Part shown: positions 1-7,037 of the stretch, piece by piece
Position numbering within the stretch: position 1 is the stretch's first letter
How the letters are laid out: each line of letters starts with the position of its first letter
Source of the DNA: RGIG250 sp964540025
Lineage (GTDB): Bacteria; Bacillota; Negativicutes; Selenomonadales; Selenomonadaceae
Direction: 5' to 3'
Assembly (NCBI GenBank): GCA_964540025.1
Contig: CAZIKQ010000009.1
Coordinates: forward strand, 1 to 48,540
Length of the DNA stretch: 48,540 nt
Position numbers and translations under genes: made by a program
The notes under the pieces: generated by a model
Database searches by the model: none
Seen by the model: only the letters and a program-made list of their open reading frames with translations
What the model was told of the DNA's origin: nothing

Positions 1-139
1 GCGACAGCTCCCCTACAGGGGAGCCACGCGCTTGGATTAGCCGTTCACAAAAGCCTCCCCCGCAGGGGAGGTGGCGGAGAGAGAGCTTGCCTCTCCCTCT
101 GGGAGAGGTGGCACATCGTCAGATGTGACGGAGAGGGTA
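1..139. repeat. Intergenic GC-rich repeat fragments
   Basis: Positions 1-25 match the right end of the repeat that recurs through the first 13 kb: GACAGCTCCCC followed by its complement GGGGAGC. Positions 50-75 are a left end (AAGCCTCCCC ... GGGGAGGTGGC). Positions 90-139 are a related but distinct subtype built on CTCTCCCTC/GGGAGAGG and ending GACGGAGAGGGT. All form small hairpins. The element to the left is cut by the window edge. No gene is supported before the start of scpA. Confidence 0.7.
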
Positions 140-258
140 TATGCCTCGCCTTTAGGTCGATATGGATAATCAAACGAGAATTGTATTTCAGGATAATTTA
201 GAATATTGGGGCTGAGGAAAATGAAGATTTCATTTTTCCCAGTCCTTTTTTGAGGGAA

Positions 259-1029
259 ATGGACGGACAATACAACGAACAGTACAAGGTAAACCTGCCG
301 GTTTTCGCCGGGCCGATGGAGCTGCTTCTCTCCCTTATCGAGAAGCACAGGATTGACATTTACGATATTCCCATGGCGGTCATAACCCGGGAGTATCTGG
401 ATTACCTGGCCAAAATGAAGGAGTTTGCCATCGAGCCGGCCAGTGAATTTCTGGTGATGGCGGCCACCCTTCTCCTGATAAAGTCCCGGATGATGCTTCC
501 CAGGGAGCCGAAGCCAGCGGAGGAGACGAAGGAAGGGGAAGAAGCCGATCCCCGCAAGGAGCTGGTGGAGCGCATCCTGGAATACCGCCGCTACAAGGAG
601 GTTTCGGGGGAGCTTCAGTCCATAGCGGAGCAGGCGGGACGCTTTGTGGGCCGGCCGCCAATGGATATTCCCACCCGCCGGGCCGCTCCCGTTGGGCTGA
701 AGGCGGCGGATCTCGTCGCTGCCTTTCGCCTGGCGCTGGCGGCGGCGGAGGAGAAGGAGCTCCCGGCGGTCATCGTTCCCCGGGAGCGGTACACGGTGGA
801 GGACAGGATGGCTTTCATCCTCTACCGGCTGGCGGAGGAGAAGAGACTGCTCTTTACCGGGCTGTTCCGCTCCTCTGACCGGGAGGAGTGCATTACCACT
901 TTTCTGGCTCTGCTGGAGCTTATAAAATTGGAGAAGGCGGTAGCCAGGCAGGCGGAGAGCTTTGGGGAAATCCTCATTGAAAGGCGGGAAGCGCCATCGG
1001 TCAGCGAGGGCGGTGAGCCTTTGCCGTGA
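259..1029 (+). CDS. scpA: Segregation and condensation protein A
   Basis: ScpA is the kleisin subunit of the SMC-ScpA-ScpB condensin that compacts and segregates the nucleoid. The N-terminus has the family signature FAGPMELLLSLIEKHRIDIY (about residues 12-31), followed by YDIP and an alpha-helical middle rich in acidic residues. The C-terminus is the winged helix that contacts the SMC head (TTFLALLELIKLEKAVARQ). The length, about 256 aa, is normal. The start is uncertain: ATG at 259 lies only 2 nt after GAGGG, and a TTG at 250 would add three residues. scpB, the usual next gene, is not downstream; a terminator and sucC follow instead. Confidence 0.93.
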   Translation: MDGQYNEQYKVNLPVFAGPMELLLSLIEKHRIDIYDIPMAVITREYLDYLAKMKEFAIEPASEFLVMAATLLLIKSRMMLPREPKPAEETKEGEEADPRKELVERILEYRRYKEVSGELQSIAEQAGRFVGRPPMDIPTRRAAPVGLKAADLVAAFRLALAAAEEKELPAVIVPRERYTVEDRMAFILYRLAEEKRLLFTGLFRSSDREECITTFLALLELIKLEKAVARQAESFGEILIERREAPSVSEGGEPLP

Positions 1030-1072
1030 CTGTTTGCCGGAGCTTATGTATACTTGAATATCGGCTGTAAAA

Positions 1073-1106
1073 CCCGGAGTATCGCCTTGACGCTCCGGTT
1101 TTTTTA
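1073..1106 (+). terminator. Rho-independent terminator after scpA
   Basis: CCGGAG and CTCCGG pair across a 13-nt loop and are followed by an uninterrupted run of T. It ends the scpA transcript and separates it from sucC. Confidence 0.75.
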
Positions 1107-1131
1107 TTGTAAACTTAAAAAATGTTATAGA
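1103..1131 (+). promoter_or_regulatory. Possible sucCD promoter (extended -10)
   Basis: TGT-TATAGA at 1123-1131 looks like an extended -10 element, with a weak TTTATT 17 bp upstream. It overlaps the T-tract of the scpA terminator and lies about 70 bp before sucC. The assignment rests on position and sequence only. Confidence 0.35.
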
Positions 1132-1201
1132 ACGAAAAGGAATCAACAATTTTTTCTGCTAAATTTCCCAGTCGATCCGAATGTTTCAAGGAGGAGAAGG
1201 T

Positions 1202-2377
1202 ATGAATATTCATGAGTACCAAAGTAAAGCGATCCTTAGAGAGTTTGGCGTGAAGGTGCCCAACGGCGCGCCCGCCTTTTCTCCTGAGGAGGCGGCCCGG
1301 GTGGCGAAAGACCTGCCCACCCGGATCAAGGTGGTAAAGGCGCAGATCCACGCCGGCGGCCGGGGCAAGGCGGGGGGCGTAAAGCTGGCCCAGAGCATTG
1401 AGGAAGTAAAAAAATATGCGGTGGAGCTGCTGGGCAAGGTTCTCGTCACCCACCAGACCGGGCCCCATGGCAAAGAGGTGGGCCGCCTCCTGATTGAGGA
1501 GGGCTCCAACATCGAGAAGGAGTATTACCTTAGCTTCGCCGTCGACCGGGCCTCTGCCCGGGTGGTGATGATGGGCTCCGAAGAAGGCGGCATGGATATC
1601 GAGGAAGTGGCGGCGGTCAGTCCGGAAAAGATTTTGAAGGAAACCATCGATCCGGCGGTGGGGCTGATGCCCTTTCAGGCTACCCGCATGGCCTACAGGA
1701 TGAATTTTAAGCCGGAGGTTATTAACAAGGTTACCACTCTGATGCTGAACCTTTACCGGGTTTTTGTGAAAAAGGACTGCTCCCTGGCGGAGATAAATCC
1801 GCTGGTGGTCACAAAAGAGAATGATGTGGTCGCCCTGGACGCCAAGCTGAATTTTGACGACAGCGCCCTGTTCCGCCATCCGGAAATCGAGGCCCTTCGG
1901 GATAACTCGGAGGAGGATCCCAAGGAGCTGGCGGCGGGGAAAATCGGTCTTTCCTATGTGACGCTGGACGGGGACGTGGCCTGTATGGTAAACGGCGCGG
2001 GGCTGGCCATGGCCACGGTGGACATCATCAAGTATTACGGCGGCGAGCCGGCAAACTTTTTGGACGTGGGCGGCGACAGCACTGTGGAAAAAATTGCCGA
2101 CGCTTTCCGCATCATGCAGTCTGACGGCAAGGTAAAGAGCGTGTTCGTAAACATCTTCGGCGGCATCAACAAGTGCGATGTTATCGCCGGGGGCGTCGTC
2201 AAGGCAGCCCGGACCATCGGGCTGAAGCTGCCGGTAGTGGTCCGCCTGGACGGCACCAACGTGGACGCGGGCCGGGCCATTCTGGAAGAGGCAAAGCTGC
2301 CCATGGTTTACATCGCCAAGACTATGAGCGAGGGCGCCAAGAAGGTTGTAGAGCTGGCAAAGCAGGCAGAGGCCTGA
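1202..2377 (+). CDS. sucC: Succinyl-CoA synthetase, beta subunit (ADP-forming)
   Basis: This is the ATP-grasp subunit that, with SucD, interconverts succinyl-CoA and succinate with substrate-level phosphorylation. It starts MNIHEYQSKAILREFGVKVP as in the family, and GGRGKAGGVK near residue 47 is the nucleotide-binding loop. Later motifs include EINPLVV and the C-terminal ligase domain with NIFGGINKCDVIA. At 391 aa it is the expected size. ATG 1202 was chosen because it follows AAGGAGGAGAAGG at ideal spacing; an in-frame ATG at 1181 lies upstream of that site. sucD starts 13 nt after the stop, so the two are co-transcribed. In succinate- or propionate-forming anaerobes the pair can run in either direction. 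Confidence 0.97.
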   Translation: MNIHEYQSKAILREFGVKVPNGAPAFSPEEAARVAKDLPTRIKVVKAQIHAGGRGKAGGVKLAQSIEEVKKYAVELLGKVLVTHQTGPHGKEVGRLLIEEGSNIEKEYYLSFAVDRASARVVMMGSEEGGMDIEEVAAVSPEKILKETIDPAVGLMPFQATRMAYRMNFKPEVINKVTTLMLNLYRVFVKKDCSLAEINPLVVTKENDVVALDAKLNFDDSALFRHPEIEALRDNSEEDPKELAAGKIGLSYVTLDGDVACMVNGAGLAMATVDIIKYYGGEPANFLDVGGDSTVEKIADAFRIMQSDGKVKSVFVNIFGGINKCDVIAGGVVKAARTIGLKLPVVVRLDGTNVDAGRAILEEAKLPMVYIAKTMSEGAKKVVELAKQAEA

Positions 2378-2390
2378 GGAGGGAACGGAC

Positions 2391-3293
2391 ATGGGTATTT
2401 ATGTAAATAAAGACAGCCGGGTCCTCATTCAGGGCATCACCGGCAAGCAGGCTACATTCCACACCAAGATTTCCATGGACTACGGCACCAACGTGGTGGC
2501 CGGGGTCAAGGCGGGCCGGGCCGGGGAAAAGGTTCTCGGGGTGCCGGTGTTTAACTGCGTAAGCGACGCGGTCAAGGAGACGGGAGCCAACGTGGGTATG
2601 CTGTACGTACCGGCCCGTTTCGCCGCCGACGCCATCATGGAGGGAGTGGACGCGGGGCTGGATTTCATCTGCTGCATCACCGAGCATATTCCCGTGCAGG
2701 ATATGATCAAGGTCCGCCGCTGCATGGAGGGTAAAAAGACGAAATTCCTGGGGCCCAACTGCCCGGGGATCATCACCATTGACGAGTGCCGCTTGGGACT
2801 GCTGCCCACCCATATTTTCAAGAAAGGCCACGTGGGGGTTATCAGCCGCTCCGGCACCCTCACCTATGATGTTGCCTATCAGCTGACGCTGGCCGGTATC
2901 GGCCAGACTACCGCTATCGGTATCGGCGGCGATCCGGTGAAGGGTCTGGACTTCATCGAGGTGCTTGATAAATTCAACAATGATCCGGATACGGAAGCCG
3001 TCCTCATGGTCGGCGAAATTGGCGGAACCGCTGAGGAAGAGGCGGCTCACTGGATCAAGGGCCACATGAAGAAGCCTGTCGTGGGCTTCATTGCCGGCCG
3101 CCAGGCGCCGCCGGGCAAGCGCATGGGCCACGCCGGGGCCATCATCGCCGGTGGCCAGGGCACGGCGGCGGACAAGATCAAGGCAATGAATGAAGCGGGT
3201 ATCCAGGTGGCGGAAACGGTAGCCGATATGGGCGAGCTGGCCGTGAAGGTGCTGAAGGAAGCCGGATTGTACGAGAAGTGCCACACCTGCTGA
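2391..3293 (+). CDS. sucD: Succinyl-CoA synthetase, alpha subunit
   Basis: This subunit carries the phosphohistidine and the CoA-binding Rossmann domain. The N-terminus MGIYVNKDSRVLIQGITGKQ is the CoA-binding fold. GPNCPGII and SRSGTLTYD are ligase signatures, and GHAGAIIAGGQGTA near residue 246 contains the catalytic histidine. The 300-aa length is slightly above the usual 290. A GAGGAGGG ribosome site lies in the 13-nt gap after sucC. It partners SucC in an alpha2beta2 or alpha-beta enzyme. Confidence 0.97.
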   Translation: MGIYVNKDSRVLIQGITGKQATFHTKISMDYGTNVVAGVKAGRAGEKVLGVPVFNCVSDAVKETGANVGMLYVPARFAADAIMEGVDAGLDFICCITEHIPVQDMIKVRRCMEGKKTKFLGPNCPGIITIDECRLGLLPTHIFKKGHVGVISRSGTLTYDVAYQLTLAGIGQTTAIGIGGDPVKGLDFIEVLDKFNNDPDTEAVLMVGEIGGTAEEEAAHWIKGHMKKPVVGFIAGRQAPPGKRMGHAGAIIAGGQGTAADKIKAMNEAGIQVAETVADMGELAVKVLKEAGLYEKCHTC

Positions 3294-3348
3294 TTCTTTG
3301 CTGGTTTTTCCGCATGACTGCGTTGCGGCAATCTCTAATCCGTCTAAT

Positions 3349-3462
3349 AGCCTCCCCTCTCGGGGAGGTGGCACCGAAGGTGCCGGAGGGGTGAAGATTT
3401 GCCGGGTAGTTTCCTTGTCACCCCTCAGTCGCTTTCAGCGACAGCTCCCCTACAGGGGAGCC
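3349..3462. repeat. Complete copy of the GC-rich intergenic repeat
   Basis: The left half runs AGCCTCCCC ... GGGGAGGTGGC, then a GCACC-GAAG-GGTGC-like hairpin, then GGAGGGGTGA. After a 23-nt variable centre, the right half begins TCACCCCTCAGTCGC and ends with GACAGCTCCCC hairpinned to GGGGAGCC. The two halves are imperfect inverted copies, so the whole can fold as one cruciform-like stem of about 114 nt. Together with the terminator and promoter below it fills most of the 440-bp gene-free stretch between sucD and tig. Confidence 0.8.
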
Positions 3463-3495
3463 AATACCTACCGCATGGCGGAATGGCAATTCAGT

Positions 3496-3537
3496 CCCTT
3501 GCTTGTGTACCAACCGATACACAAGCAAGGGATTTTT
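3496..3537 (+). terminator. Rho-independent terminator after sucD
   Basis: A perfect 14-bp stem (CCCTTGCTTGTGTA with its complement) surrounds an 8-nt loop and is followed by ATTTTT. It ends the sucCD transcript about 200 bp beyond sucD. Confidence 0.85.
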
Positions 3538-3577
3538 CTCGATTTCAGAGCCTCCGCTAAAAAATAACGGTTACCGC

Positions 3578-3606
3578 TTGTAATCCACCATGAAGTATGC
3601 TATCAT
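3578..3606 (+). promoter_or_regulatory. Promoter for tig
   Basis: TTGTAA and TATCAT are separated by exactly 17 bp, and a TG precedes the -10 by one base (extended -10). It lies about 130 bp before tig and downstream of the sucD terminator. It resembles a vegetative sigma-A promoter; no heat-shock operator was recognised. Confidence 0.6.
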
Positions 3607-3736
3607 TGCACAGATAGCGTATCGGAGGGCCAGCGGCATCCCGCGGCGGGCGGTTTTGTCCGTCCGGCGGATGAAGGAATTGACGACCGGGCTCTTTAAT
3701 GAATAAGCAAAAACGCAAATCGGGAGGAAGTTTTTG

Positions 3737-5026
3737 ATGAAGGTCACTAAAGAAAATCTTGAAAACATGGAAATGGCTCTCACGGTAGAAGTGCCGGTGG
3801 GGGAGTGGGAAAAAGCGATTAAGCAGGCAATAAACCGCATTGCCCATAGCATAAATATTCCGGGCTTCCGCAAGGGCAAGGCTCCCCGCAGTATCATCGA
3901 GCGTACCGTGGGCATGGATGCCGTTCTGGACGAGGCTTATGAAATCTGCGCTCCGGATGCTTTTGACAAGGTCCTCCGGGAGGAGAATATCGAGCTGGGG
4001 GCATATCCCAGGTTCGAGCGGATCACTGCAGTTTCCGGCCAGCCGCTGATCTTTAAGGCGGTCATTGTTCCGAAGCCTCCTGTAACTCTGGGGGAGTACA
4101 AGGGCGTAAAGGTTGAGAAGAAGGCCATAGAGGTCACGGAAGAAGAAATCTTAAAGCACATCGACAGAATGCGGGAGCGGAGGGCCAAGCTGGTGGATGC
4201 GGCCGCTGACGCCGTCGTGGCCAAGGGCGATATGGTCACCTTGGATTTCAAGGGCTTTGTGGATGATGAGCCCTTCGAGGGGGGCGAGGGGAAGGATTAT
4301 CCCCTGTCCATCGGCTCCGGCTCGTTCATTCCCGGCTTCGAGGATCAGCTGATCGGCGTTGCCGCCGGTGGAGAAAAGGACGTGGAGGTCACCTTCCCGG
4401 AAAACTATCACACGGAGAAGCTGGCCGGCCGCCCGGCGGTGTTCAAGTGCAAGGTCAATACCATCAAGCACAGGGAGCTGCCGGAGCTTACCGATGAGTT
4501 CGTAAAGGAAGCCAGCACCTTCCAAACCGTTGACGAGCTGAAGAACGACGTCCGGGAAAACCTCCTCCGGCAGGGAGAGGCTCAGGCCAAGCAGGAGCGG
4601 GAGGAAGCCGCTGTAGACAAGGCGGTGGAAAACGCCACCCTCGAGGTTCCGCCCAAAATGGTGGAGGATCGGATAAATCAGATGATCGAGACTCTGGTCA
4701 GCCGTCTGGAGAGCCAGGGCTTGAAGTTTGAGCAGTACCTCCAGTATACGGGCACCGATATGGCCCGTCTCCGGGAGGATTACCGGGAGGCTGCCCTGAA
4801 GGGGGTCAAAGCGGATCTCGTTCTGGAAGCCATTTCCAAGCAGGAGGAGATCGCCGTCACCGCTGATGAAATCGAGGCGGAGATAGGCTCCATGGCCAGG
4901 GCCTACAATGCCACCCCGGCTCAGGTGAAGAAGATTATCCGGGAGCAGGGCACCTATAGCGGGCTGGTGGCCAACATCGGCCGCCGCAAGACCGCAAAGC
5001 TGATTATCGACAACATGACTGAGTGA
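3737..5026 (+). CDS. tig: Trigger factor, ribosome-associated chaperone and PPIase
   Basis: Trigger factor binds L23 at the exit tunnel and shelters nascent chains. The N-terminal domain has the ribosome-docking loop GFRKGKAPRSIIE (around residues 42-54; family signature GFRxGKxP). The FKBP-like PPIase domain follows (KGDMVTLDFKGFVDDEPFEGG ... FPENYHTEKLAGRPAVF). The C-terminal arms form a helical cradle. The length of 429 aa is typical. ATG 3737 is 6-7 nt after GGGAGGAAG; the TTG just upstream would add one residue. It heads the proteostasis cluster tig-clpP-clpX-lon. Confidence 0.97.
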   Translation: MKVTKENLENMEMALTVEVPVGEWEKAIKQAINRIAHSINIPGFRKGKAPRSIIERTVGMDAVLDEAYEICAPDAFDKVLREENIELGAYPRFERITAVSGQPLIFKAVIVPKPPVTLGEYKGVKVEKKAIEVTEEEILKHIDRMRERRAKLVDAAADAVVAKGDMVTLDFKGFVDDEPFEGGEGKDYPLSIGSGSFIPGFEDQLIGVAAGGEKDVEVTFPENYHTEKLAGRPAVFKCKVNTIKHRELPELTDEFVKEASTFQTVDELKNDVRENLLRQGEAQAKQEREEAAVDKAVENATLEVPPKMVEDRINQMIETLVSRLESQGLKFEQYLQYTGTDMARLREDYREAALKGVKADLVLEAISKQEEIAVTADEIEAEIGSMARAYNATPAQVKKIIREQGTYSGLVANIGRRKTAKLIIDNMTE

Positions 5027-5054
5027 TTTCTTTGCTGTCAGGTAGGTAAATTAC

Positions 5055-5089
5055 GGAGGGCAGGCTTCAAGCCCGCCCTCCCTTTTGTT
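5055..5089 (+). terminator. Hairpin between tig and clpP
   Basis: GGAGGGC and GCCCTCC pair, with an inner GGCTT/AAGCC extension, followed by TTTTGTT. It ends about 17 nt before the clpP start, so it could be a terminator or a partial attenuator in a tig-clpPX transcript. Confidence 0.6.
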
Positions 5090-5105
5090 AAAAAAGGAGA
5101 AAATC

Positions 5106-5708
5106 ATGGGCTATATGATCCCTATGGTTGTGGAGCAGACCAATCGCGGCGAACGCTCCTATGATATCTATTCCCGCCTGTTGAAGGACCGCATCGTCTT
5201 TCTGGGGGGCGAGATCAACGACGACGTGGCCAATCTGGTGGTGGCGCAGCTGCTGTTCCTGGAGTCCGAGGACCCGGACAAGGATATCCACCTGTACATA
5301 AACAGTCCGGGAGGGGTTATTACCGCCGGGCTGGCCATCTATGACACCATGCAGTACATCCGGCCCGATGTGTCCACTATCTGCATCGGTCAGGCGGCCA
5401 GCATGGGCTCCCTGCTGCTGGCCGCCGGGGCTCCCGGCAAGCGGTACGCTCTGCCCCTGTCCCGGATAATGATTCATCAGCCGCTGGGCGGCGCCCGGGG
5501 CCAGTCCACGGACATTCAGATCCAGGCCAGGGAGATCCTGCGGATGCGGGAAATCCTCAACGGGATCTACGAAAAGCATACCGGCCAGCCGGTAGACCGA
5601 ATCAATCAGGATACGGAGCGGGATAATTTCATGAGCGCCGAAGAGGCCAAAGAATACGGCCTCATCGATCAGGTGGTGGAAAACCGCCCGGCGCCTGACA
5701 AGGAATAA
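5106..5708 (+). CDS. clpP: ATP-dependent Clp protease proteolytic subunit
   Basis: ClpP is the serine peptidase barrel that degrades substrates fed by ClpX. The catalytic triad is visible: Ser99 in GQAASMGSLLLAAG, His124 in MIHQPLGG and Asp173 in NQDTERDNFMS. MVVEQTNRGERSYDIYSRLL is the usual mature N-terminus. The 200-aa length is standard. ATG 5106 follows AAAAAGGAGAAA at good spacing; an in-frame TTG at 5085 lies in the terminator hairpin and is unlikely. clpX starts 31 nt downstream. Confidence 0.97.
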   Translation: MGYMIPMVVEQTNRGERSYDIYSRLLKDRIVFLGGEINDDVANLVVAQLLFLESEDPDKDIHLYINSPGGVITAGLAIYDTMQYIRPDVSTICIGQAASMGSLLLAAGAPGKRYALPLSRIMIHQPLGGARGQSTDIQIQAREILRMREILNGIYEKHTGQPVDRINQDTERDNFMSAEEAKEYGLIDQVVENRPAPDKE

Positions 5709-5739
5709 TTTACAGTTTTGGAAAAGGAGGGCTGTCATC

Positions 5740-7020
5740 TTGAATTTCGGAGAAGATAAAGGTCAGCTGAAATGTTCATTCTGTGGAAAAATGCAGGACC
5801 AGGTCCGCAAGCTGGTAGCCGGTCCCGGTGTTTATATTTGTGACGAGTGCATTGAGCTGTGCAATGAAATTGTGGAGGAGGAGCTGGCGGACGAACCCCT
5901 GGGGGTAAATCTGGCGGATGTGCCGAAGCCAAAGGAAATCAGGGAAATTCTGGACCAGTACGTAATCGGGCAGGATCAGGCCAAAAAAGCCCTTTCCGTG
6001 GCGGTCTACAACCATTACAAGCGGATAAATTCCCAGGGAAAATCCTACGGGGAATACGCCGACGTGGAGCTGCAAAAGGCCAACGTGCTGATGCTGGGGC
6101 CCACCGGCAGCGGCAAGACCCTGCTGGCTCAGACCATGGCCCGCATTTTGAAGGTTCCCTTTGCCATCGCCGATGCCACCAGCCTGACGGAAGCCGGTTA
6201 TGTGGGCGAGGATGTGGAAAATATCCTCCTGAAGCTGATTCAGGCCGCCGACGGGGATATTGAAAGGGCGGAGAAGGGAATTGTCTACATCGATGAAATC
6301 GACAAAATCGCCCGTAAGTCGGAAAATACCTCCATCACCAGGGACGTTTCCGGCGAGGGCGTCCAGCAGGCCCTGCTGAAAATAATGGAGGGCACCGTCG
6401 CCTCTGTCCCCCCCCAGGGCGGCCGGAAGCATCCCCATCAGGAAATGATGCAGATCGATACCACCAATATTCTGTTTATCTGCGGCGGCGCTTTTGACGG
6501 AATTGACAGGATAATCAAAAACCGCCTTGGTCAGAATACCATCGGCTTCGGGTCAAAGGTGAAAAGTAAGGCCGAGCTCAGCGAGGATGAGGTGCTGGCA
6601 AAACTGGAGCCGGAGGATCTGCTGAAGGCGGGGCTGATCCCGGAATTTATCGGCCGGGTGCCGGTGACGGTGACACTGAACGCCCTGTCGGAGGAGGCCC
6701 TCTGCCAGATAATTACCGAGCCCAGGAATGCCTTGATGAAGCAGTACCAGAAGCTCTTGAATATGGACGGGGTAAAGTTGTCCCTTGACGAAGGAGCCGT
6801 AAAGGCTATCGCCAAAAAGGCCATGAAGCGGAAAACCGGCGCAAGGGGGCTCCGCTCCATCGTGGAGGACGTAATGCGGGACGTCATGTACGAGCTGCCC
6901 TCCCTGGAAGGAGCCAGCGCCTGCCGGATCACCGCCGAGGTTATCAACGGCCGGCAGAAGCCCATCATTACCATGCAGCCGGCGCCGGCGGAAAATGGCC
7001 GGCGGGCGGTGACGGCGTAA
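5740..7020 (+). CDS. clpX: ATP-dependent Clp protease ATP-binding subunit ClpX
   Basis: ClpX is an AAA+ unfoldase that feeds ClpP. The N-terminal zinc-binding dimerisation domain shows Cys12, Cys15, Cys34 and Cys37. Walker A is GPTGSGKT (120-127), the pore loop is GYVGED (153-158), and Walker B is IVYIDEID (181-188). The ClpP-docking loop is IGFGS and the C-terminus has the ClpX sensor-2 segment TGARGLR. The start is a TTG after GGAAAAGGAGG; no ATG upstream of the zinc domain competes. At 426 aa it is full length, and lon follows after 17 nt. Confidence 0.97.
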   Translation: MNFGEDKGQLKCSFCGKMQDQVRKLVAGPGVYICDECIELCNEIVEEELADEPLGVNLADVPKPKEIREILDQYVIGQDQAKKALSVAVYNHYKRINSQGKSYGEYADVELQKANVLMLGPTGSGKTLLAQTMARILKVPFAIADATSLTEAGYVGEDVENILLKLIQAADGDIERAEKGIVYIDEIDKIARKSENTSITRDVSGEGVQQALLKIMEGTVASVPPQGGRKHPHQEMMQIDTTNILFICGGAFDGIDRIIKNRLGQNTIGFGSKVKSKAELSEDEVLAKLEPEDLLKAGLIPEFIGRVPVTVTLNALSEEALCQIITEPRNALMKQYQKLLNMDGVKLSLDEGAVKAIAKKAMKRKTGARGLRSIVEDVMRDVMYELPSLEGASACRITAEVINGRQKPIITMQPAPAENGRRAVTA

Positions 7021-7037
7021 AAAAAGGATGCAGATAA

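Noticed and set aside
1181..1201. Upstream ATG for sucC
   Set aside because: The Shine-Dalgarno sequence lies inside this extension and points to ATG 1202, which gives the family-standard N-terminus.
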